Assembly: GCA_024734495.1 (NCBI GenBank)
Contig: JALMQS010000128.1
Coordinates: 22,866,875 to 22,930,874 of the forward strand
Direction: 5' to 3'
DNA length: 64,000 nt
DNA from: Forficula auricularia
Lineage: Eukaryota; Arthropoda; Insecta; Dermaptera; Forficulidae
Under the pieces are notes generated by a model. That model did not search any database. It had not been told where the DNA came from and was given only the letters and a program-made list of their open reading frames with translations. The number at the start of each line of letters is the position of its first letter. Positions within the stretch are counted from its first letter, which is position 1. Positions 22,464 to 34,700 of this stretch are shown piece after piece. The position numbers were made by a program, and so were the translations under genes.

Positions 22464-22970
22464 GAGTGTGTCATAAAGAGAAACAAGGAGGTTGTCCTCT
22501 GCTTGATGCAAATAAACATACACACATATATATATCAAATATATGTATATATAATATTTATTTGTTTGAGACTATAATTTCGAAAGATTGGTCTTCATCA
22601 TCAATCTTTTTTTAATTATAAATATTATTTTTCAAGGTGTCAGTATCGCGTGGATATTGAAATTGTTTTGTTCTTACTCAGCCGATAAGCCAGTCAGAAT
22701 TTGTTTATTTGCATCAAGCAGAGAACAACCTCTTTGTTTCTCTTTGCGAATCAATAACACTGCTACTCTCGGCAAAATAAGAACTTTTCAATTAAAAGAG
22801 CGTGTCTTCTGCTGAATAATACATTTTTAATTTATTTATAACGAGACTATAGTTTCGAGAGCTTTACCCTCTTCATCAGTCTATTACAATTGATTCACAG
22901 TAAAAACTATAGTCTCGTTATAATTAAATTAAAAAAATATTTTTCAAGCAGAAGACACGTTCTTTAATTG
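22464..22970. repeat. family X repeat, two nested inverted repeats
   Basis: Arms at 22464-22515 and 22703-22755 (GAAACAAGGAGGTTGT / ACAACCTCTTTGTTTC) pair. A second pair at 22793-22860 and 22905-22970 (GTGTCTTCTGC / GCAGAAGACAC) follows. The words TTTGTTTGAGACTATA and CTTCATCATCA mark a dispersed family also at 40.8, 45.8 and 50.15 kb. Confidence 0.6.
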
Positions 22971-23030
22971 TCTCCTAAATTTATAAAAATTCTGAAAATG
23001 TCTAGGCAAAAATAAACTTTTAATTTAGTA

Positions 23031-23625
23031 GTCCAAGAGTTGGTGACACATTGACTACGGATTTGATCAAACTAGAATAATGCGTATGTACAGCATTACT
23101 ATGAATGGCCAGTTCGGCTGGCCCAAGCAGGCGGACCAGGCTGCACATGGGGAGCGCGGTAAAAATATGATGTTAAAAAATATTTTGACTCCACAATGAA
23201 ATTATAAAAATTATAATTTATAGTCAATTATAAACATACATATCAATTGATCTATGTGAGTGGTAGAACCAGACCACCCCAAAGTATTACAACATGAAAA
23301 AAATAGCATCAAATATTTTTTTCATGTTGTAAAAATACACTTTGGGGTGGTCTGGTTCCACGTTCCACCACTCAAATGGTCTAGAGTGAATATATTATGT
23401 TTATAATTGACTATAAATTATAATTTTTATAATTTCATTGTGGGTCAAAAATATTTTTTAACACATATGTATTTTTTACCGCCTCACACGATGCGCAGTA
23501 CCTGGTCGACCTGCTTAGGCCAGGCAGACTGGCCATTCCCTGTACAACTATCATAGACGGTACTATTACGCATTATTTCTAGTTGGGTCAAATCCGTAGT
23601 CAAAATGTGTCACCAGCTCTTGGAC
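23031..23625. mobile_element. long-hairpin MITE, copy 1 (595 bp)
   Basis: Nearly the whole element is a palindrome: the left ~280 bp pairs with the right ~280 bp around a short centre near 23300-23320. The ends read GTCCAAGAG and CTCTTGGAC, each flanked by TA. It has no coding capacity. A second copy is at 48003-48631. TA flanks suggest Tc1/mariner mobilisation. Confidence 0.8.
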
Positions 23626-23628
23626 TAT

Positions 23629-23738
23629 AACAGAATCTACAACGTTGCTTAAGCTTCTTTACATTGAGGAGAGGCCGGGCCCCATCCAATAAATTTGCCA
23701 CGGACCTCTCAACGTTATAGGTTATAGTTACGCCACTG
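23629..23738 (-). mobile_element. possible hAT-type terminus
   Basis: On the minus strand it starts CAGTGGCGTAACTATAACC, a word typical of hAT-type ends. It runs into the hairpin MITE, and no opposite end was found. Confidence 0.3.
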
Positions 23739-25270
23739 TTCGAACTGTTGACTTTTAGATTTTTAATCTTTTTAATTTGAAAGAAAATAAATATTACATA
23801 TAAGTGAAATTTGTGTAGGTACATACCTACTTTAGATATAGATTTCGCAAGTCTCACGAGCTCAAAGATTATCCACCTTCCCAAATTATATTTATTTGTT
23901 TACAAAACTTGACCTTATTATGTCAAGTTTTCATTTTTCATTTTTTTTTCATTTTTCTCAAGAAATTATTCATTAGTTAAAGAAGGACCTAATAACCCAG
24001 GGAGAGAGTCAATTTAGAGAATGAATAGGAGCAGGCATGTTTTAAAGACAAATGGGTTTAATTATTAACTCGACGCAATTAAAAGTTGCCTAGACACAGT
24101 ACAACAACCCCCAACTCACACATTTTTATAAATAAATAGAGACAGCGGAGTCATCTTCTGAAATATACCTTCATTGCTACAGATAAAAACTCTGAAAGAT
24201 GTTAACATTTCATTCATAAATTAATTCCGATAAAAACACTGTTTATATTCGTTTTATGCTAATGGAAATAATATAAAATTTATTATTGGATAAATATATT
24301 AATGGTATATTTAATTATTGGTTAAATATTTATGTGATCTTATTAAATGAGCAAAAATGGTGTGTATCCCTATGTATGGTCTATCTCGAAAACGGTTAAA
24401 CGATTTTGATGAAACAAACTTTATTCACTATATTATCCCAAATAAAAAAGAGCTAACCAGATCTCAACTTAGAGAGAGTTTTATTAATTAAACAAATTAT
24501 TAATAGAAATGGGCAAGTAAAAACAAAACAACTTGCAGTACATAATAAACCAGGTCACTGTGTATCAATACAATCAAAATAATTGTAAATATTTAGCTTT
24601 CTATTTTTATGATTAAATTTATTAAGGGTTGAAATTTTAGAGAGTTTTTTTAGTTTTTTAAGCTCATTAATTCTTTTAATTTTTAGTCTTAATTATTTTT
24701 ATATAGAAAAGTTTGCGGAATTTAACAGAATGAAAGGTTTTTATTTCTATATAATTTCATTTAAATTGAGTAAACAATTATTTTTATAGAGAAATGTTTG
24801 CGGAATTTAACAGAACAAAAGTCATATATAAATAAATACATACATACAGGTGAAGCTAATAAAAAGTGTTAAAAAGGAGAATTTTTAAGATGTGTCACTT
24901 TTCTTGTGCACCGATGATATATTCATGTGTAGTCAAAAACTATCGCATGAATGTTTTCTTTTACCATTATGAATTAGTTTTTTTGGTTTAAAGAATAATT
25001 GTATAATGTCTTTTATCCAGAGCTCGTAAAGTAAATAAGATCACGCCCAAAACACTCTTATATGAAAAAACAGACCAAGTTGGGTAAAGTAGCCAAAGCG
25101 CTGCCAAGTTAAATTCATCAAGAATAATTTAACCGAGAAAATAGTACTTTGAATTAAACACTGTAGATATTCTTCCTGTTTTAAACGATTTTTAATTAGA
25201 TTTATGGATGAAACTTGGCACAGAGCAATGTCTTATTAATACAGATTTGTGTGCCGAATTTCAGCTTATT
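23739..25270. other. unassigned AT-rich sequence
   Basis: The only structure I see is a direct repeat: GTTTGCGGAATTTAACAGAA at about 24710 and again near 24797, about 87 bp apart. No coding signal. Confidence 0.45.
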
Positions 25271-25272
25271 TT

Positions 25273-25982
25273 TAACTGACTTCAAAAAAGGAGGAGGTTC
25301 TCTATTCGACTGAATTTTTTTTTTTTTTTTTTTTTTTTTGTGCCTATGTTACCTCATATCTCCGCCAATTGTCAACCGATTTTGAAAAATTTTTTTTGCA
25401 TTGGGTCCAGTCTAGCTTCCGATTGGTCCCATTTTTTTCCGTTTTTTTTCATAGGTATTAGACCTTTTATTAGGTTTGTTTAGACCTAACCTCTTTGTTT
25501 ATGAACCGATTTCGATGGTTCTTTTTTTATCCGAAAGGGGGTGTCTTAGGATGGTGTCATATTAATTTGGTCAAGTTCTGATGATATGATCACTATTAAT
25601 AACATCACTAAAAAGAGAAAAATAAAAATAATTTTAAGAAAAAATAAAACCGACTTCAAAAAATAAATGCAACAAATAAAATACACTAAAAGGTATAAAA
25701 TAATTATTATCTTATTTAGTTACAACTAAACGACGAAATATTAACATGAAATTACTTTTTGAAGTTGGTGCCAAACATATACCTTTTATGAATCGCACTC
25801 GACGGATCTTACTTAGTACGTTTGGCGGGTACGCTCGCTTATAGGTATAGTTTGTTTGGTACCGACTTCAAAAAGTAATTTCATGTTAATATTTCGTCGT
25901 TTAGTTGTAACTAAATAAGATAATAATTATTTTATACCTTTTAGTGTATTTTATTTGTTGCATTTAATTTTTTGAAGTCGGT
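25273..25982 (-). repeat. ACCGACTTC foldback element, copy 3
   Basis: Reverse orientation to copy 1: a shortened tail first (GACTTCAAAAAAGGAGGAGG), then the inverted-repeat head with centre GACGGATCTTACTTAGTACG. Arms at about 25650-25770 and 25862-25980 pair. Confidence 0.78.
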
Positions 25983-26830
25983 TTTTATTTTTTTCTTAAA
26001 AATTATTTTTTGTACAACCAAAGACATTGAAACTAGAATGTCCAAAATCTTATCAGTTCATTATTTTCAAAAACACATACATTTTGACTCCAGAACAAAT
26101 TTCCACACTTTGTTGTTAATTTATTTATTGCCTGTTTATTGAAAATCCACACAATTTCTCACTCTTCCTCTAAGGTCAATCAATCTAATTGGATTTATTC
26201 TAAAATTTTAAAATTCGCAGGTGCTTCTAGAGAAATAAGTTTTCAAGCATGATTTTTGCCTATTGTCCAAATGTCAATATATATTAAATTATTATATATT
26301 AAATAAAAAGAAAGTTAGTTCTACTTCCGAAATGCTAAATTATTGTCAAAACAAATAACTTTCAGAGTTTTGACTTTCTAGCTTCAAAACTTTAGGGTTA
26401 AATTAATCATGTAAAAAAATACGATTTGTTTTATGAACCGGTATAGCTAATCAGCTAAAATTTGGTACAATAGTTGATAGTAATATAGTTCACCTTTGTA
26501 TCAAGTTTCATGTTTCTAGCTCAAACCGTTTGGTGATAATGTCTGGATAAAAAGTTTCCCCCTCCATTCCTCCTCTTGTCCCTATCTAATATAAGTGAAG
26601 CGAGTTGACCAGGCGGGCCATTTCATGTTGACCTCTCTTGGAGGCAACATCGAGGCCGTTTCAGAGGTGATTCAAATTCTTACCTTCAATTCATTACAAA
26701 TCAACCCCTATCCATTCTTTAAGGCTAATATTTACCCTTTTAAAATAAATTAAATTTTTTTTAATCAAAAATTTTTCCACCCTTTATTTTTAAAATGATA
26801 CTATTTATTTAATATTTTTTTTTTTTCGAC
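25983..26830. other. unassigned sequence
   Basis: I see no supported feature. Confidence 0.5.
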
Positions 26831-28330
26831 GTTGCTAGTCATAATATTTTTTTTTACCAATCAATTTTCCACCCCTCTATTCAACTTGATAGAGTTTATT
26901 CAAATTTTACTATTTTTTTTATTATTTCTTACAACGCTGCGAATCAAAATAATTATTTTGTACCAATCAATTTTCCACCCCTATTTTGAACTTGCTAGAA
27001 TTTATTCAAATTTTACTATTTTTTTATTATTTTTTGCAACGTTGCGAATAAAAATAAATTATTTTTTTTACCAATCTTTTTTTCACCTCTATTTTCAACT
27101 TGATAAAATTTATTCAAATTTTAATATTTTTTTTATAATTTTTTACAACGTTGCGAATCAAATTAAATTATTTTTTTATCAATCATTTTTCCACCCCTAT
27201 TTTCAACTTAATAGAATTTATTCAAATTTTGCTATTTTTTATTATTTTTTACAACGTTGTGAGAGTCAAAATAAATTATTTTTTTGTCAATCATTTTTCC
27301 ACCCCTATTTTGAACTTGCTAGAATTTATTCAAATTTTGCTATTTTATTTATTATTTTTTGCAACGTTGCGAATAAAAATAAATTATTTTTTTTACCAAT
27401 CTTTTTTCACCTCTATTTTCAACTTGATAAAATTTATTCAAATTTTAATATTTTTTTTATTATTTTTTTACAACGTTGCGAATCAAATTAAATTATTTTT
27501 TTATCAATCATTTTTCCACCCCTATTTTCAACTTAATAGAATTTATTCAAATTTTGCTATTTTTTTATTATTTTTTACAACGTTGCGAGAGTCAAAATAA
27601 ATTATTTTTTCACTAATCATTTTTCCACCCCTATTTTGAACTTGCTCAAATTTATTCAAATTTTGCTATTTTATTTATTATTTTTTGCAACGTTGCGAAT
27701 AAAAATAAATTATTTTTTTTACCAATCTTTTTTTCACCTCTATTTTCAACTTGATAAAATTTATTCAAATTTTAATATTTTTTTTATTATTTTTTACAAC
27801 GTTGCGAATCAAATTAAATTATTTTTTTATCAATCATTTTTCCACCCCTATTTTCAACTTAATAGAATTTATTCAAATTTTGCTATTTTTTATTATTTTT
27901 TACAACGTTGCGAGAGTCAAAATAAATTATTTTTTCACTAATCATTTTTCCACCCCTATTTTGAACTTGCTAGAATTTATTCAAATTTTGCTATTTTTTA
28001 ACTATTTTTTACAACGTTGCTAATCATAATAATTTTTTTTTTACGAATCTTTTTTCGACCCCTATTTTCATAGAATTTATTCAAATTTTGCTATTTTTTA
28101 ATTATTTTTTACAACGTTGCTAATCAAAATAATTTTTTTTTTACCAATCTTTTTTTGACCCCTATCTTCAACTTGCTAGAATTTATTTAAATTTTACGAT
28201 TTTTTAATTTTTTTTACCACGTTTCGAATCAAAATAAATAACTTTTTACCAATCTTTTTTCCACCCTTATTTTCACTTTGATAGAATTTATTCAAATTTT
28301 ATTATTTTTTTACAACTTTTATAAATTATT
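26831..28330. repeat. AT-rich satellite, ~107-bp monomer with trimeric higher-order units
   Basis: About 14 monomers each carry CAACGTTGCGAAT-type and TTTCCACCCCTATTTT words. From 27038 to 28011 three monomer types alternate strictly: C (GCGAATAAAAATAAA), A (GCGAATCAAATTAAA), B (GAGAGTCAAAATAAA). They form C-A-B three times. CAACG spacings are 108, 106, 110, 109, 107, 110, 109, 106, 109 bp, so the lengths repeat with the types. Long frames across the array reflect the missing stops in a repeated unit and are not genes. Confidence 0.9.
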
Positions 28331-28891
28331 ATTATTATTTCTTTTTTTATCAAAAATAGTTCTCCTCTATATGATAACTTATTCAGGACTCTTTCCTATG
28401 ACAGTAACCATTTAAATGAAATCACGTAATAGTTAAAGGTAAAAGTGTTAATTATTTATCGACTCGCTATGTTCTCCTCTAATTTTCCATTTAATGAGTT
28501 GAAATATTGCAGCCAGGTAATGTAAGAGTCGACCTACTAATAATTTCATATAATAAACTATTGAAAAGTTTATTTTTAGGGACTATCTTATTGAATATAT
28601 CTAGTATAATATAATAAAATATAATATATAGGGACAATCTTATTGAATTAGCCTTGAAAGAATCATTAACTTATCAATTTTAGTCAAGAAAAAATATTTA
28701 TCAAAAAATTCAATACTAAAGCTTACTTAAAGATATTTCTATTTTCAGAACAAATCTGAAGTAAGTTCAAATACCTAGAGAACTTCAAAATGTTAATAAA
28801 AAATGTAGATCAGTGAGACTTGATAGATAATTTCAGAAAAAAATTAATTACAAAAAGATTAATTACAAAAAGATTATAAGAAGATACAATA
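28331..28891. other. unassigned sequence upstream of retrotransposon 2
   Basis: A 5' LTR was expected here, but I find no match to the candidate 3' LTR starting at 33193. No primer site is clear. Confidence 0.4.
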
Positions 28892-30008
28892 ATGACTCAA
28901 CCAAAACTGCATTTACATCTGATGAAGATGAATGAAAGGGAGAACATCTTGATCGGAATATCTTTGGACAAGAGGGTATGGTATCGAATTCCAGAAGAAT
29001 TGAAGAAGGTTGAAAACCATCCCGAACTGCTATCTTTGAGGACGGTTAGTAATACTCTTCAATCTATTACAAAGAACGGAGGGTACAGGAAAATAGGAGT
29101 AACATTTAAACCAGAATTAAAAAAATTTATCTGGATGAAGAAGAAAATTTTTGTGTGAAGGATTATGTTTTGGAGGAATATCAGGAAACTGATTGTACAA
29201 CAGGAAAAAAGGGTGAGTTAACATCCAATGAACATTTTCTATTAGAGCAAATCAATGACCTAAAAACTAAATTAAAATCGCATACTCAAGTAAATTTAAA
29301 CGAGATAGAAAAAAAATTTTTAATTGTAAAATTTAATGGAAGGCAAGAGGCAACAGTTTGGATGGAGTCATTCGAAAAGGAGTGCCTTAGGTGTGAAATT
29401 AGTAATAATAACACAAAAATAGAAATATTAAAAATCTTCGTTGAGGGCAATATAAAAAGAGTGGTATAGTGCCAATTTAATGAAATTATCAGCTTCTGAT
29501 TGGGATGGTTGGAAAAAAATTTTTTGCTGACTTATGAAAAAAGAAATTGGGCTCCCATCTGCGCAGCATTTGGATTTAAATATATTTCTGGATCATTAAT
29601 CGAATACGTAATTAAGAAAGAACGATTATTACTGGAAGCGGATAAAAATATACCAGAATTATTTAGGATTTATCAAATTGTGTTTAATTTACCGGCTGAA
29701 ATACAAAATAAATTGGAAAGGGAGAAAATTAAGACTATGGATGATTTAATAAACGAACTAAAGAAAATTAATGATTATCACCATATAACGACGAATTGGG
29801 AAACGAAGAAAAGTGAAGAAAAAAATTTGATTATGTTAAAGATAAATTATTGAAAATTTCAAAAACTAAGAAGACCCCATGCACAAGATGTGAATCGTTG
29901 GGTCTTAAAAACCGTTATCACCCAATACAGGCATGTTGGAATAAAAGAATCAATAAAAATGAAATAAATATAACTGAAGAAGACGAAGACGATGAAGATG
30001 AAACATGA
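28892..30008 (+). pseudogene. gag of retrotransposon 2, frameshifted
   Basis: Three frames (28892-29158, 29155-29469, 29500-29853) join into one Gag-like protein. The second begins inside the end of the first, and the second and third connect through KEWYSANLM-type sequence after a single-base change near 29455. The capsid-like motif is FNGRQEATVWMESFEKECL. A knuckle follows near 29880: CTRCESLGLKNRYHPIQACW, spaced C-2-C-9-H-4-C instead of the common C-2-C-4-H-4-C. An acidic stretch (EEDEDDEDE) precedes a stop at 30006. At least three breaks. Confidence 0.65.
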
Positions 30009-31280
30009 CTACAAGATAATGATGTTAAAAAAAAACTAATTGGCCAAGGGAATCCCACACCACTTTCATTAATAAAGATTAGGGTAATTGTAAATAAAGA
30101 GAAAACAATTCAAGCAGTATACGATAATGGCTCTACATGTTCACTAATTAATGAAAAATTTATAAAATTATTAAAAACAAAATTAATAAAGAATAAAAGT
30201 ATATTGAAAACCATAAATGGTGTGAAATTTACTGAAAACCGGGCTAACCTACATATGAAAATTGGAGAAATAGAAGACAAATTAAATTTAATAGTTGTAA
30301 AAAATGATAATTTTAACTACGATTTATTGATTGGATTGGATACAATAAAAAGGTTCAATTTAATACAAGATGAAAACTTAAAAATTAAACAAAGAATAAA
30401 TGATAAAATAATAGACATAGATAATATCAATGATGATGATATATTTAGGAACAAGAACGAAATAAAAGAAGAAACAACAGAAGAAGCTACAAATAACATA
30501 CACATGAAGAAAAGAGCCATAAAAGGTAACCATCCTACAGCTTATGAATACAGAAATATTAAAAATTTTGAGGAAAATGTGATCCACTTAGATGAAGAAA
30601 AGAGAATGAAAACCGTTAAATTAATTCAAGAATACCAATCATGTTTCGCAAAAGATAAATATGATGTCGGTTCAGTTAAAACTGGAGAAGTAAAAATAAA
30701 GTTAAAAGAAGACAGATATATCTCAAAGAAACCATATCGATGCTCATTCCCAGACCAGGAAGAAATAGATTCTCAAATTTCAAAATTAATGGAAAATGAC
30801 CTGATAGAAGAATCGAGTTCACCTTTTGCATCACCGGTGACGTTAGCTTTTAAAAAAGTAGAGGGAAAAAGAACTCGATTGTGTATAGATCTGAGAGAAT
30901 TGAATAAATTGGTGGTGCCAGAACCACAGCCATTCCCTAGAATAGAAGATTTAGTAGTGGACGTTAACGGCTGTGATTGGTATTCGGCATTAGATATAAA
31001 TTCAGCTTTTTGGGCTATCCCAATTAGAGAAAAAGACAGGGAAAAAACAGCCTTTATAACAAGAAGAGGGCACTGGCAATGGAAGGTACTACCATTCGGT
31101 TACAAGAATTCGCCCGCTATCTTCCAAAGAGTTCTGGCAAGTATAATCAGACGACACAATTTAAACGAATTTTGTGTAAATTATATAGACGATATACTGA
31201 TTTTTTCAAAATCATTTAATGAACATTTAGAACACATTCGGTTATTTTTTGAGGCAATAAAAAAGAAGGTTTTAAATTAA
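30009..31280 (+). pseudogene. pol part 1 of retrotransposon 2: protease and RT fingers/palm
   Basis: The frame is open from 30009 and has no nearby ATG, so it was probably a fusion with Gag. The protease region reads YDNGSTCSL near 30120, with DNG where DTG or DSG is normal. The flap and hydrophobic DLLIGLDTI follow near 30321. RT has RLCIDLRELNKL (~30877), WYSALDINSAFWAIPI (~30979) and YIDDILIFS (~31182). The frame ends at 31280 where one A appears missing from a run of A. Confidence 0.85.
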
Positions 31281-31294
31281 AATTAGAAAAATGT

Positions 31295-32179
31295 ATGTTT
31301 GCTAGACACTCTGTCAAATATTTAGGTCACGAAATTGAAGATGGGAAAGTATACCCAACTAAGGATAATTTAATTTCGATTAAGGAATTTAAACGTCCAA
31401 AATCAAAAAAAATGGTTCGTCAAATATTGGGAAAAATAAATTTCTACAGAAAATTCATCGACCACTGTACACATAAGTTGGCACCACTACACAACTTATT
31501 AAAGAAGAACCAAAAATTTAAATGGTCTGAAGAATGCGAAAATTGTTTTATAGACATAAAAAAATATTTATGCACAACACCAATTTTAGCAATCTACGAT
31601 AGAAATAAGGACACAGTTGTAGAAGTGGACGCAAGCCGATTGGGGCTGGGTGCTGTTCTAAAGCAAAAACAGGAAGATGGATTTCTACATCCAGTAGCAT
31701 ACTTCTCAAAGAAATTGACACCGGGACAAATGAAGAAAGAAGTAATGTTTTTGGAATGTTTAGCAATTAAGGAAGCGATTGTATACTGGCAACATTATCT
31801 AATAGGTAAAGAATTCATAGTCACATCAGACCATAAACCACTTGTAAATTTAAAATCAAAAGCGAGAACTGATGAAGCACTAGGAGATATGATGTTATAC
31901 TTAACACAATATAATTTTAAAGTGGTCTACAAAGAAGGAAAAGAAAATATAGAAGCTGATACCTTATCGAGAAATCCAGTTTTGGAAGATTTCGAAAATA
32001 AAGAAGATTGCTTAGAAATAGTGAATATGATCAAGATAGAAGAAATAATTAATGATCAGGAATCTATTAAAGATGAAATTGAAAATTCAAAAAAGACTTT
32101 TAAAAACGGTGATATAAATTTCAAAATATTAAAAAATAATAAAAGAATATATGTATCTAAAGAATTTGGAAAAAATTGA
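31295..32179 (+). pseudogene. pol part 2 of retrotransposon 2: RT thumb and RNase H
   Basis: It continues directly from part 1 in another frame. VKYLGHEIEDGKV and KINFYRKFIDHCTHKLAPL are RT connection motifs. RNase H follows with VEVDASRLGLGAVL (~31620) and TSDHKPLVNL (~31824), then ADTLSRNP (~31957). The frame closes at 32179 in another A run (GGAAAAAATTGATAG); one more A would continue it into the integrase. Confidence 0.85.
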
Positions 32180-33197
32180 TAGATAAAATACATAAATTCT
32201 ACGGTCATATTGGTAATAATCTAATGGCAGAAAAAATAAGACCATTTTATTACTTCAAGAATATGGACGAATTAATAAAAGATTATTGTAACACATGTGA
32301 AACATGCATAAAGAATAAATCAAGGGGTCCAAGAGAAATAGGTCTATTATCAAAACTAGGACCAGCAAAATGTCCATTTGAAATAATGTCAATAGACACA
32401 ATAGGTGGTTTTGGTGGTAATAGATCAACAAAGAAATATATGCATTTGCTGGTGGATCATTTCTCTAGATATGCTTGGATTTCGACATCAACTACCCAGT
32501 CTGCAGATGATTTCATTAAATTACTAAACCCGATTATAAATAAAAACGAAATAAAAATGATTTTAGTTGACCAATATAGTGCTTTAAATTCAATTAAATT
32601 TAAAAAGTATCTAAAAAGAAAAGAAAATTCAACTAATATTTACATCTATAGATTCCCCACAATCTAATGGTTTAAATGAGAGATTAAACCAGACTTTAGT
32701 AAATAGATTAAGATGTAAAATAAATGAAAAAGATAAACGAGCATGGCCGAAATTAGCAGAAGAATGCGTAAGAGAATATAATATTACAAATCATAGCGTA
32801 ACAAAATACTCACCCTCTTACCTGTTGTACGAACAAAGTTCTGATATTATCCCCGAAGAGTTACACAAAAAGAAGATATAGAGAAAGATAGAGAAGAAGC
32901 ATTCAGAAACTCAGAAAAAAATTTTCTCAAAAATAAAAAGAAATTTGATGTGAATAAAAAGAACATCAATTCAAAGAAGGAGAATGGGTATATGTTATGA
33001 ATGGAAATAAATTAAACAGGGGCAAGTTAGAAGAAATAAGAAGCGGACCATTCATCATCAGCAAGAAAGTTTCAAACTCTATGTATAAACTAAAGTGTAA
33101 TAAGAAAAACAAGGAAAGTGTGGTGAACAGTAGGAAGCTGAGACCTTACTCTTTTTCCCCTTATGAGAAAAAGAGTCCCCTAGCAGAGGAGGTGTAA
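32176..33197 (+). pseudogene. pol part 3 of retrotransposon 2: integrase
   Basis: The HHCC finger is HKFYGHIGN with CNTCETC (32190-32310). The core has MSIDTIGG (~32388) and ILVDQYSAL (~32560). After a frame change near 32625 the third acidic residue appears in SNGLNERLNQT (~32665). Another break occurs near 32880. The C-terminal piece at 32997-33197 has SGPFIISKKV, the GPF module of Ty3/gypsy integrases, and stops at 33195-33197. All three catalytic acids are present, but at least two frame breaks inactivate it. Confidence 0.85.
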
Positions 33198-33540
33198 ATT
33201 AGATAATAATATCTTATTCCTAATTTAGCGCTCTTATTATAACCTCTAGGGATTTATTAAATATTATGTTGGTAGTAGCTCTGGCTTGCTATGCACATGT
33301 CAGTTCGGTTAAATAATATGAACTTGTAATTTAATATAAATAGAAGATAATAAGAATAAATTGTACATCTTTAAATACGTGATAAAGGTCTTATAATCTT
33401 TTCATTTATAGGTAAGATTATCTTCTAATTATTTATTGTATAAATTGTATTGTATATTTGTTAATGTAGGAAGTTAAAATTAAAAGAAGTTGCAAACACA
33501 TACAGTATATTGAAACAGGGTTAGTCTTTAAAAAGACTAT
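33193..33540 (+). other. candidate 3' LTR of retrotransposon 2
   Basis: The purine stretch AGCAGAGGAGG is followed by TGTAAATTAG at 33193, overlapping the pol stop. Inside are TATAAATAG (33335-33343) and AATAAA (33355-33360), in promoter-like and polyadenylation-like order. The right end is unclear, and no matching 5' LTR was found. Confidence 0.5.
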
Positions 33541-33655
33541 TGATGAAAATGCTTTTTAAAATAATAAGTTTAGTTCTGACAAGAACAATTGATGAAAATG
33601 CTTTTTAAAATAATAAGTTTAGTTCTGACAAGAACAATTGATGAAAATGCTTTTT
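33541..33655. repeat. 49-bp tandem repeat, ~2.3 copies
   Basis: TGATGAAAATGCTTTTTAAA starts at 33541, 33590 and 33639. The first two units are nearly identical. Confidence 0.85.
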
Positions 33656-33854
33656 AAAAATAAGAATGATGTCTCAATATATATGTGTTCGCCAATGAAA
33701 TAATGAAAAATCCACTTACTTTAGAATAGGACCGCCTTGCTAGTGATTTCAAGGCTGATGTCTGTGCCAAGGCTTTTGTAGGCGCTGGGTCGCCTGGGAG
33801 AGCGGTTTCCCATAGGGATGTTCTTTGTTCAGATGCCGGAGCAAGAGTGACAGA

Positions 33855-34221
33855 TGTTACACGTTCACGAAATATTTATGCGAAAAGAGACTGAGACGCT
33901 CGAGCTCTGTGAGCCAATGAGAGCCCGCCTAATATCGCCTTGATTTAGATATAAGTTAAGTGAAGTTTGTCGATATGTTTAGTTTATAGTTAGTTGGAAA
34001 CGAGCCCTGGTCGAGTTTATAGTCAGTTGAAGTCGAGAGCCGCTTAAGATGACACGATGTATTGATTAACGATGCGTATTATGATGTTTCACGACGACCC
34101 CTAGACACGAATCTGTATAAACCCCCTTTTTTGTAAATAAATATATATATAAAGAAGTGAATGTGTGTTATTGTTTATTTTCACCCCTATGAGCGAAGAG
34201 GTGAAACCCGCGCCTTCTACA
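33855..34221 (+). mobile_element. candidate LTR (solo or 5' LTR)
   Basis: It starts TGTTACACG and ends CTTCTACA, so the TG...CA ends fit. It is GC-richer than its surroundings and has AATAAA near 34136. AGTGGAGGCCTGTCCAGG follows the right end. No second copy is in the window, so the call rests on its ends and composition only. Confidence 0.4.
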
Positions 34222-34700
34222 AGTGGAGGCCTGTCCAGGATGAATCGTAGGGGTGAAACCCCCCGCCCCCTACATTAATAAAACCCATTTATAGTTTCTA
34301 GCTAATGAATCATTTATAACCTAATCGATTTAAAGATTACATATATTTAATTTGATATTATACATTCAGAAATAAGATATTCTGAAACTCTGCCATTGAA
34401 TGTCTTGTTAGAATCTGCGTAGGCTTTAAATGATCATCCGATAGAGATTGCGAGTCCCGAGAGACTTGCGGGTTTCCATAATAATACTGCGACTTCCCTT
34501 TAAAGGTAATTGCGCTTAATTTGATACCGGACATGAAACTTCTCGTTCAAGTTTCAAAGTTTAGATTAAAATCCAAATTACCATATATACGAAATCGTAA
34601 ATTCGAAATATTATCTGGATTATTAGAAACAAGAAATTCATTTAATGAGTAAAATATCTTCCATTAAGAAAGAAATTGTATAATCTGAGATTAAATTTTT
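34222..34700. other. unassigned sequence
   Basis: The first 60 bases repeat the end of the LTR candidate (GGGGTGAAACCCCCCGCCC). The rest shows nothing I can support. Confidence 0.4.

Larger units (their letters stand above)
28892..33197 (+). mobile_element. Ty3/gypsy retrotransposon 2, decayed
   Basis: Gag, a knuckle region, protease, RT, RNase H, integrase and a GPF module occur in order but across several frames. Codon use is far more A-rich than in retrotransposon 1, so the two are distant lineages. The 5' LTR is not found; a 3' LTR candidate starts at 33193. Confidence 0.85.

Noticed and set aside
27038..28011. CRISPR array
   Set aside because: Units are tandem without unique spacers, and the DNA is eukaryotic in character.
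26832..28023. Several long plus-strand frames of 90-219 residues
   Set aside because: They are repeated readings of the AT-rich satellite monomer with no independent coding evidence.
33730..33890. Open frame DRLASDFKADVCAKAFVGAG, which loosely recalls an integrase
   Set aside because: Too short and without D, D, E residues; the likeness rests on a few residues.
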